From: Pelomonas sp. Root405
GTDB taxonomy: Bacteria > Pseudomonadota > Gammaproteobacteria > Burkholderiales > Burkholderiaceae_C
NCBI RefSeq assembly: GCF_001425165.1
Contig: NZ_LMDU01000014.1
Span: forward strand, 62,001-126,000
Direction of reading: 5' to 3'
DNA length: 64,000 nucleotides
Shown here: in pieces, positions 11,625 through 18,189 of the stretch
How positions within the stretch are numbered: the first letter of the stretch is position 1
Layout: each line of letters begins with the position of its first letter
Notes under the pieces: model-generated
Databases searched by the model: none
The model's input: the letters and a program-made list of their open reading frames with translations, nothing else
What the model was told of the DNA's origin: nothing
Program-made: the position numbers and the translations under genes

Positions 11625-11665
11625 GGCTTGCTCCTGGGATGGCGAGAAGGGAAATGCGCCGCGAA

Positions 11666-12823
11666 TCACGGCTGCGTCATGCGCTTGAAGGTGGCGAGCG
11701 CCTGGGCCACGACCTGGTCCATGTTGTAGTACTTGTAGCTGGCCAGGCGGCCGATGAAGGTGACGTCGGACAGCGCCTCCGCGTCGGTCTCATAGCGCCG
11801 GTACAGGGCGGTGTTCTCGGGGCGCGGCACCGGGTAGTAGGGCTCTCCCTGGGAGCGCGGGTACTCATAGACCAGCGAACTGGCCTCATGGCGCTGGCCG
11901 GTCAGGTGCTTGAACTCGGTGACGCGGGTGTAGAGGTGGTCGTTGGGATGGTTGATGGTGCCGACCGACTGCACATGCGCCTGGCCATCGGGCGGCTGCA
12001 CGGTGACATGCTCGAACTGCAGGCTGCGGTAGGGCAGCTGGCCGTGGCGGTGGCCGAAGAAGCTGTCGACGGGCCCGGTGTAGACCATGTGCTTCCAGGG
12101 CACGACATGCACGATGTCGCGGTAGTCGGTGCCCGTCATCACGTGGATGTTGGGGTGGGCCAGCATGCGCTCGAACATGCGCGTGTAGCCGTGCAGCGGC
12201 ATGGCCTGGTAGGTGTCGGTGAAGTAGCGGTCGTCGCGGCTGGTGCGCGTGGGCACGCGGGCGGTGACGCTGGCGTCCAGCTCCGACGGGTCCAGCCCCC
12301 ATTGCTTGCGCGTGTAGCCGCGGAAGAACTTCTCGTACAGGTCGCGCCCGACGCGCGACACCACGACGTCCTCCGACGTGCGCACCCGGTCCACCTTCTC
12401 GGCCACACCGGCCAGGAATTCGTCCACCTGGAAGGCGCTCAGCGAAAGGCCGTAGAGGCGGTTGATGGTGTCCAGGTTGATGGGCATGGGCAGCAGCTGG
12501 CCGTCAACGCTGCAAAGCACGCGGTGCTGATAGGGCCGCCACTGGGTGAACTGCGACAGGTAGGCGAACACATCGGCCGAGTTGGTGTGGAAGATGTGCG
12601 GGCCATAGGGGTGGATGAGCAGGCCGTTCTCGTCGTAGCGGTCATGTGCGTTGCCGCCGATGTGCGGCCGCTTGTCCACGACCAGCACGCGCTGGCCTGC
12701 CTGCGAGGCCAGGCGCTCGGCCATGACGCTGCCGGCAAAGCCGGCGCCGACCACGAGGGTGTCGTAGCCCGGGGTGCCGCCGGGAGCGGCGGGGAATTGG
12801 CTCTTGAAGGTGTGCATGCTCAT
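11666..12823 (-). CDS. glf: UDP-galactopyranose mutase
   Basis: This FAD enzyme interconverts UDP-galactopyranose and UDP-galactofuranose, supplying Galf for surface polysaccharide. The 385-residue length is typical. The N-terminal FAD-binding motif is VVGAGFAGSVMAERLA, followed by the family-specific HIGGNAHDRYDENG and HPYGPHIFHTN. Further on come the conserved YTRKQWG and the C-terminal RLASYKYYNMDQVV. The start overlaps the stop of the upstream glycosyltransferase (ATGA), so the two are translationally coupled. Their presence with a carbamoyltransferase implies a glycan that may contain carbamoylated Galf residues, which is an inference. Confidence 0.96.
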   Translation of the reverse strand: MSMHTFKSQFPAAPGGTPGYDTLVVGAGFAGSVMAERLASQAGQRVLVVDKRPHIGGNAHDRYDENGLLIHPYGPHIFHTNSADVFAYLSQFTQWRPYQHRVLCSVDGQLLPMPINLDTINRLYGLSLSAFQVDEFLAGVAEKVDRVRTSEDVVVSRVGRDLYEKFFRGYTRKQWGLDPSELDASVTARVPTRTSRDDRYFTDTYQAMPLHGYTRMFERMLAHPNIHVMTGTDYRDIVHVVPWKHMVYTGPVDSFFGHRHGQLPYRSLQFEHVTVQPPDGQAHVQSVGTINHPNDHLYTRVTEFKHLTGQRHEASSLVYEYPRSQGEPYYPVPRPENTALYRRYETDAEALSDVTFIGRLASYKYYNMDQVVAQALATFKRMTQP

Positions 12824-14036
12824 GAAGTTCCAGTGCGTGAGGGGCGTGGCGCCTTCCCGGATCGGGTGTCGGCGCCGCTGAGTTGATGGGGCGCGGCGGG
12901 CCGGCCCAGCCGTTCGAGCAGCGCGCTGACGCCGGCGGCGCTGGCGCCCAGGCCCAGGCGCTGCACGGCGCGTTGGCGGGCACGGGCGCCGGTGCTGCGG
13001 CGCAGGTCGGGGTCGGCCAGCAGCCGCGCGCAGCAGTAACCGATGGCGTCGAAGTCGCAGGGCGCGACCAGCCAGCCGGTGGCGCCCTGCTCGACGATGT
13101 CGGGCACGCCGCCCACGCGCGTGGCCACGGCGGGCAGGCCGCAGGCCATGGCCTCCATCAGCGCCAGCGGCATGGCCTCGGTGTGCGAGCAGCAGACCAG
13201 CACGTCCAGCTCGCCGTACAGCGCGGGCATGTCGTGGCAGACACCCGCCAAGTGCACCTGGCCCGCCAGGCCGAAGCGGTGCACCAGCGACTGCAGCTCG
13301 CCATGCATGGGGCCTTCGCCCACCAGCACGGCGTGCGCCTCGGGCATGCGCGCCTTCAGCATCAGCGCCGCGCGCACGAAGATCTCGGGGCCCTTCTCGG
13401 GCGACAGGCGGCCCACGAAGCCGACCAGTGGTGCCTCGGGCCCCAGGCCCAGCCGGGCGCGCAGCGGCTCGCCCGCAACGCGTTCGCGCGGCTTGAACAG
13501 CTCGGTGTCAACGCCATTGGGCTCGCAGCTCAGCAGCGCCGGATCGACCCCAGGCCCAGCGCGTGGAAATAGCTCTGCCGCGCGACCACGCTGACATGGC
13601 TGCGCGCCAACCGGTGCACTTCCAGGTCGAGCGTGGTCAGCTCGCGGGCGTGGATGGTGGCCAGTACCGGCCGCTGTGTCAGCCGCCCCGCCAGGCCGGC
13701 CAGCATGTGGGCGGTTGGCAGGTGGGCGTGCAGCAGCTCGATGCGGCGCTGGGTGATCAGCGCGCAGGTGGCCTGCAGCGTCGGCCACGGCAGGTCGTCG
13801 GGAATCGGCGCGATCTCGACTTCCACGCCGTTGGCACGCAACTGGTCGGTCAGCGGGCTCTCGAAAGGGCACAGCGCCGTGAACGCGAAGCGCTCGGCCG
13901 GCAGCGCCTGCACCAGGCGCAATACCCAGCTCTCCATGCCGCCGACGATGGCGTTGCCGAGCACTTCCAGCACCTGCACGCGGCCCTCACGCTGCGGTGG
14001 CAGCGGCGGCAGCGGCGTGACGGTGTTCAGCAGCAC
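12820..14036 (-). pseudogene. Glycosyltransferase family 4 gene with a single-base frameshift
   Basis: Two frames join into one GT4 protein. The N-terminal half reads VLEVLGNAIVGGMESWVLRL and runs to YFHALGLG. The C-terminal half resumes as VDPALLSCEPNGVD, with LVGFVGRLSPEKGPE, the EAMPLALMEAMACGLP donor-site motif and VGGVPDIV. At the junction one G is missing from a homopolymer (CCCC on the plus strand at 13548-13551). A fifth G restores LGLGVDPALLSC, exactly the pattern of the paralogue at 39367-40527 (LGLGVSAERLSC). The GTG start at 14036 overlaps the upstream gene's stop. It is either a recent frameshift, a phase-variable tract or a sequencing error. The role would be addition of a sugar to the surface glycan. 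Confidence 0.8.
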
Positions 14037-14896
14037 ACCGGTCCCCAGCGGCCTGAGCCCAGCTTGAGCAGCGGCCGGCCCGGCACATGCGGCGGTGGCC
14101 CGTCCAGCCAGGCGGCGGCGGTGCCGCTGAAGATCTTGTCGAGTGCGTCGGCCGGCGTCTGCAACTCGTTCAGCAAATTCTCCAGCCAGCCGCGCCGTTC
14201 GCGCAGCTGCGCGCCGGGGCAGGGCAGGAAGCAGTCGCTGCCGAACTGCAGCAGGCCCGGGCCCAGCACTTCCAGCGCAAGCTTGAGCACTTCGCGCCGG
14301 TAGGGCGGCGGCGGGCCGAAGGACAGGTCGAAGCGGAACACCGCCTGCGCGTCCGGCACGCCGTGGATGCGGTCGATGAGGCCGACGGCAATGGCCTCGT
14401 CCGTCCACGGCCAACCCACATGCGCCAGCGCCACGCGCACGCCGGGGTGGTCGCGCAGGGCCTCGAAGAACACCGGGCGGCAAAAGCGCCCCGAGCGGCC
14501 GTCGATGAAGATGCCGCTGTGGAACAGCACCGGCAGCTTGAGCCTGGCCGCGCGTGCAAACACCGGCTGCACCGCGTCGTCGTAGGGGTACCAGCCGCTG
14601 GGCACCATCTTCACGCCGCGCAGGCCGCTGTCCACGGCGCGCTGCAGCTCATCCACCGCGCCGGGGTGCAGCGGGTTGACGACGGCGAAGCCCACGAGAC
14701 GGTCCGCCTCGCCGCGCACCAGCTCGGCCAGATGGCTGTTGGCCCGCGTCAGCGAGTCGGCGTCGCCCAGCGAATAGCCGTCCGACAGGAAGGGCGCCAG
14801 CAGCACGCCGATGTCCACCTCGGCCTCGTCCAGCGTGCGCAGCACGTCGGCCCGGGTCTCGCGGCCGGTGCAGTGCAGGTGGGCGTCGATCAGCAT
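14027..14896 (-). CDS. Amidohydrolase-family (TIM-barrel metal hydrolase) protein in the glycan operon
   Basis: This 289-residue protein starts with the metal-binding IDAHLHC motif. Later come LVGFAVVNP, VKMVPSGW, LFHSGIF (a second metal-ligand His), ALAHVGWPW and FGSDCF, the order expected of amidohydrolase_2 (PF04909) enzymes such as decarboxylases and lactonases. The ATG at 14896 was chosen because the HxH motif must be near the N-terminus; it lies 11 bases after the preceding glycosyltransferase. The substrate is unknown. Its place between glycosyltransferases suggests action on a sugar acid, lactone or acyl substituent of the polymer, but that is inference. Confidence 0.82.
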   Translation of the reverse strand: MLIDAHLHCTGRETRADVLRTLDEAEVDIGVLLAPFLSDGYSLGDADSLTRANSHLAELVRGEADRLVGFAVVNPLHPGAVDELQRAVDSGLRGVKMVPSGWYPYDDAVQPVFARAARLKLPVLFHSGIFIDGRSGRFCRPVFFEALRDHPGVRVALAHVGWPWTDEAIAVGLIDRIHGVPDAQAVFRFDLSFGPPPPYRREVLKLALEVLGPGLLQFGSDCFLPCPGAQLRERRGWLENLLNELQTPADALDKIFSGTAAAWLDGPPPHVPGRPLLKLGSGRWGPVCC

Positions 14897-14906
14897 CGCG
14901 CCAGGG

Positions 14907-16127
14907 TCAGTTGCGCAGGCCGCCGACCGCGGCGAGCGGCGCCGGGCGCGTCTCGGCGGCCAGTTGCTCGACCACCGCCGCCGGGCGGGCCAGGCGCACG
15001 ACCTGGGACAACAGCGCATGCACGGTGTCGGCGGCGAAGTCCCAGGAGAAGCGCGTGACGCTGGCCGCCATCGCCACGCGGCGCTCGGCGCGCTCTGCGG
15101 CGGTCTCGGCCAGCAGCTTCTCGCACGCCTGCACGAACTGCTGCGGTCCGTCGGCCACCTCGACGGCGTCGCCGTACAGCGAGACCACGTCGGCGACGGG
15201 ACTGCTGACCACGGGCTTGCCGCCGGCCATGTACTCCAGCGTCTTCGTCGGGCTGATGAAGCGCGTGGCCTCGTTGAGGGCGAACGGCATCAGCGCAACA
15301 TCCCAGCCGGCCAGCAGATAGGGCAGGCGCTCATAGCCCTGCATGCCCAGCCAGTGCAGGTTGGGGCGCTGGGGCAGCGTGGCCGGGTCGATCTTGGCGA
15401 CGGGGCCGACCATGACGATGGCCCACTCGGGGTGCGCATCGGCAACGGCGGCGACCAGGCGGGTGTCCAGGCGCTCGTCGATGACGCCGAAGAAGCCCAG
15501 GCGAGGCTGCGGCAGGTCGCCCTGCAGGCGGTCGACCTCGGCGGCATGCGGGCTGTCGGCCTGCAGCCGGTTGGCGTCGAAATGGTCGGCGTCCACGGCA
15601 CTGGGCAGGCAGACGACATGCGGATGCAGGCGGCGCTTGGCCTCGTACAGCGACGGCCCGCCGGTGAACACGATGGCGGCGCGCTTGAGCAGGGCCGATT
15701 CGCGCTGGCGCAGCTGGCGCGGCGCGTCCTTGAAGGCGGTCAGCTCATCCATGCAGTCGTAGACGACGCAGTCGGGCCGCACGGCGCTGACCAGCGGCAG
15801 GGCCATGGGCGTGTAGAGCCAGGCCACATCGACATGCAGCTGCTCGGCGGCGAAGTGGGCTTCCAGCAGGGTCTGCGTGGCGGCCAGCTGGTCGTCGTGG
15901 AAGCCGGTCGCGGGGACCGGCGTGTGCGGCACCAGCAGCTGCAGCTGCGGTGCGATGTCGCGCACCTCGACGTGGGCGGGGCCGTCGCAGCGCATCGGTT
16001 CCTCGACAAACACGACGCGCCATCGGCCGGCCAGGCGCGACATCAGATGCTGGGGGCGCTGATAGACGAAGCTCCAGCGGAGGTGGCAAAAAACGACCAG
16101 TACGGGTGGCGGCATGGTGGTGAACAT
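14907..16127 (-). CDS. Glycosyltransferase, GT4/GT1-like
   Basis: This is a 406-residue predicted cytosolic GT-B glycosyltransferase. The N-terminus VLVVFCHLRWSFVYQRPQHLMSRL is typical of a Burkholderiales subgroup found in exopolysaccharide loci. DCMDELTAFKDAP and TGGPSLYEAKR lie in the acceptor domain. The donor-binding half has LGFFGVIDERLD, MVGPVAKIDP, LHWLGMQGYERLPYLLAGWD and ISPTKTLEYMAGGKPVVSSP with the donor-contacting Glu. It begins 63 bases after the carbamoyltransferase stop on the same strand. Donor and acceptor cannot be read from the sequence. Confidence 0.88.
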   Translation of the reverse strand: MFTTMPPPVLVVFCHLRWSFVYQRPQHLMSRLAGRWRVVFVEEPMRCDGPAHVEVRDIAPQLQLLVPHTPVPATGFHDDQLAATQTLLEAHFAAEQLHVDVAWLYTPMALPLVSAVRPDCVVYDCMDELTAFKDAPRQLRQRESALLKRAAIVFTGGPSLYEAKRRLHPHVVCLPSAVDADHFDANRLQADSPHAAEVDRLQGDLPQPRLGFFGVIDERLDTRLVAAVADAHPEWAIVMVGPVAKIDPATLPQRPNLHWLGMQGYERLPYLLAGWDVALMPFALNEATRFISPTKTLEYMAGGKPVVSSPVADVVSLYGDAVEVADGPQQFVQACEKLLAETAAERAERRVAMAASVTRFSWDFAADTVHALLSQVVRLARPAAVVEQLAAETRPAPLAAVGGLRN

Positions 16128-16190
16128 CAGGTGGTTGAAAGGCGCGCCGGGGTGGACGCGGTCGTGTGGATCAGCGTTGTTTTCGCTGGC

Positions 16191-18041
16191 TTATTTCTCC
16201 AGGATGAAAGAGCCGATGACCAGGGCGTCGAGCGAGGTGCTGAAGAAGGCCTCGATGGCGGCCTTGGGTGTGGCGACGATGGGTTCGCCGCGCACGTTGA
16301 ACGAGGTGTTGACGAGCACCGGCACACCGGTGCTGCGGCCCACGGCGTCGAGCAGCTCGTGAAAGAGCGGGTTGGTTTCCTTGTGCACCGTCTGCACGCG
16401 GGCCGTGTGGTCGCTGTGCAGCGCCGACGGAATGCGGTCGCCGCGGCCGGGCTTGACGCGGTAGACGAACAGCATGAAAGACGACGCGCCGTCGTTGGCG
16501 TCGGCGGGCTCGAACCAGTCCGCCAGGTTCTCGGCATTGACGGCCGGCGCCACCGGCCGGAAGTCCTCGCGGTCCTTGAGCTCGTTGAGGCGGGCCTGCA
16601 TCTCGGGGTCGACCGGCGAGGCCAGGATGGAGCGCGCGCCCAGGGCCCGCGGGCCGAATTCCATATTGCCCTGGAACCAGCCGATGATCTTGTTCTGTGC
16701 CAGCAGTTGTGCCGTTTGGTCGGCGACGTCGTCGACGCGCCGGTAGGTCAGCTTGGCCCACTGCAGCAGCGCCTCGATCTCGTCGTCCTCGTAGGACGGG
16801 CCGAGATAGGGATGGTCCATCTGCCAGCGCCGCGGCGCCAGCGTGAACACGGCGCCCGATTTCGCGTCCGAGGCCTCGGCGCCTTCGGGTTGGGCGCTGT
16901 CGTCCTCCAGCCCGCGGCGCTCGCGGGCGTCAGTCCACAGCGCCGCGCCCAGCGCCGTGCCGGCATCGCCCGCGGCGGGTTGTATCCAGACGCGCTTGAA
17001 GATGTCGGCGTCCCGCAGCCGCGAGTTCATCAGGCAGTTCAGCGCCACGCCGCCGGCCATGGCCAGGTCCTGCTCGCCGCTGCGCTCGCGCAGCCAGCTG
17101 GCCAGCTGCAGCGCGGTTTCCTCCAGCACGCGCTGCAGCGAGGCAGCCAGGTCGAGGTGCTGCTGGCTCATCGTCGAGCCCGGCACGCGCGACGGGCCGA
17201 AGGCCTTGGTGAAGTCCAGCGGCTGCCAGCGGTACTGCCCCTCGGCACCCACGACGAGGTGGTCGCGCAGGATGTCCACATGGGCGGGCGTGCCCAGCGC
17301 CGCCAGCGCCATCACCTTGTACTCGTCGCTGCTGTGCAGGAAGCCCAGGTGCTGGGTGACCTGCTCGTACAGCAGGCCCAGCGAATGCGGCACGCGCACT
17401 TCGCCCAGGGCCTCGTAGCGGCTGTCGCGGTAGCGGCCATAGGTAGTGCTGGCATGCTCGCCGCGGCCATCCAGCGTCATCACGGCGCAGCGGGAGAAAG
17501 GTGCGGCAAGAAACGCACTGGCCTGGTGGCAAAGGTGGTGGGCGACGAAGTGCCAGCGGTAGGGCGGGTTGGCCTTGTCGGGCAGGGCGAAGCGCTTCTT
17601 CAGGTGATGGGGCGCACCGTCGCGCAGCTGGCGCGGGGCGTTCAAGATGTAAGCGGCGAACAGCGGGTCCCAGGGGCTTTCCCAGGCGCCGGGCTCAAAG
17701 TCGGAGGGCTGCAGCGGCAGCGTGATGCGCTCGTCCGGCGCGCGGTCGCCGATGAAGAGCTGCGGGTCGTAGCTGTAGGCCACATGCGAGACATCGGCCA
17801 GCGTCGCGCCGGCCTCCTTCAGGCAGAAGTCGATGGCGTTGTAGGGCAGCTCCCAGGCGGTGAAGGGCAGGGGGCGCTTGCCATGCTTGATGCGCGTGAA
17901 GCGCTCCTCCTCGGCGGCGGCCAGCACCTGGCCGTCCAGCACCAGCGCGGCCGCAGAGTCGTGGAAGCTCGCGTTGATGCCCAGCGTGAACAGACGCGGG
18001 GCTGGCGATCCGGGCTCGGCCGGTGCGGGGGCGGGTTGCAT
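16191..18041 (-). CDS. Carbamoyltransferase (NodU/CmcH/TobZ family)
   Basis: This 616-residue enzyme transfers a carbamoyl group from carbamoyl phosphate to a hydroxyl, probably on a sugar. The N-terminal Kae1-like domain has LGINASFHDSAAAL, AAEEERFTRIKH, and the HHLCHQASAF and TLDGRGEH metal and adenylate motifs. The C-terminal YrdC-related domain has GWFQGNMEFGPRALGARSIL and VLVNTSFNVRGEPIV. The ATG at 18041 is preceded by AGGAG; an upstream in-frame ATG is rejected because it overlaps the promoter-like site. It is the first gene of the minus-strand arm and may carbamoylate the polysaccharide assembled by its neighbours. Confidence 0.94.
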   Translation of the reverse strand: MQPAPAPAEPGSPAPRLFTLGINASFHDSAAALVLDGQVLAAAEEERFTRIKHGKRPLPFTAWELPYNAIDFCLKEAGATLADVSHVAYSYDPQLFIGDRAPDERITLPLQPSDFEPGAWESPWDPLFAAYILNAPRQLRDGAPHHLKKRFALPDKANPPYRWHFVAHHLCHQASAFLAAPFSRCAVMTLDGRGEHASTTYGRYRDSRYEALGEVRVPHSLGLLYEQVTQHLGFLHSSDEYKVMALAALGTPAHVDILRDHLVVGAEGQYRWQPLDFTKAFGPSRVPGSTMSQQHLDLAASLQRVLEETALQLASWLRERSGEQDLAMAGGVALNCLMNSRLRDADIFKRVWIQPAAGDAGTALGAALWTDARERRGLEDDSAQPEGAEASDAKSGAVFTLAPRRWQMDHPYLGPSYEDDEIEALLQWAKLTYRRVDDVADQTAQLLAQNKIIGWFQGNMEFGPRALGARSILASPVDPEMQARLNELKDREDFRPVAPAVNAENLADWFEPADANDGASSFMLFVYRVKPGRGDRIPSALHSDHTARVQTVHKETNPLFHELLDAVGRSTGVPVLVNTSFNVRGEPIVATPKAAIEAFFSTSLDALVIGSFILEK

Positions 18042-18072
18042 CGGTGATTTCTCCTGCGGTTTGCCAGCAGAT

Positions 18073-18088
18073 GGCAAGCCGCATGCCG
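18073..18088 (-). promoter_or_regulatory. Sigma-54-like promoter for the carbamoyltransferase operon
   Basis: On the minus strand the sequence is GGCATGCGGCTTGCC, with -24 GG at 18087-18086, ten bases, and -12 GC at 18075-18074. The predicted start near 18062 leaves a 21-base leader with a good AGGAG site. The same 15 bases occur before the NAD-epimerase operon near 52100. Confidence 0.55.
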
Positions 18089-18139
18089 CCGTACCTCCTT
18101 CAAGTTAGGTAGCGCCGGTTACCGGTACTTCGGGCTCTT

Positions 18140-18174
18140 CGGGCCGAGCACCGGGCCGCTCCCAAGCCGGCCCG
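18140..18174. repeat. 35-bp palindromic interspersed repeat, copy 1
   Basis: This GC-rich element has CGGGCCG and CGGCCCG inverted ends around a core GCACCGGGCCGCTCCCAAGC. It is identical at 34 of 35 positions to 44418-44452, and its core also occurs, reversed, at 36544-36563. All copies lie between minus-strand genes. It could be a REP-like element or act as a transcription or mRNA-stability hairpin. Confidence 0.6.
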
Positions 18175-18189
18175 CGCGAGAGCGCGCTT

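Noticed and set aside
14811-18047. 1,078-codon plus-strand open frame across the carbamoyltransferase and glycosyltransferases
   Set aside because: Antisense to two conserved enzymes; composition is typical of a codon-bias shadow.
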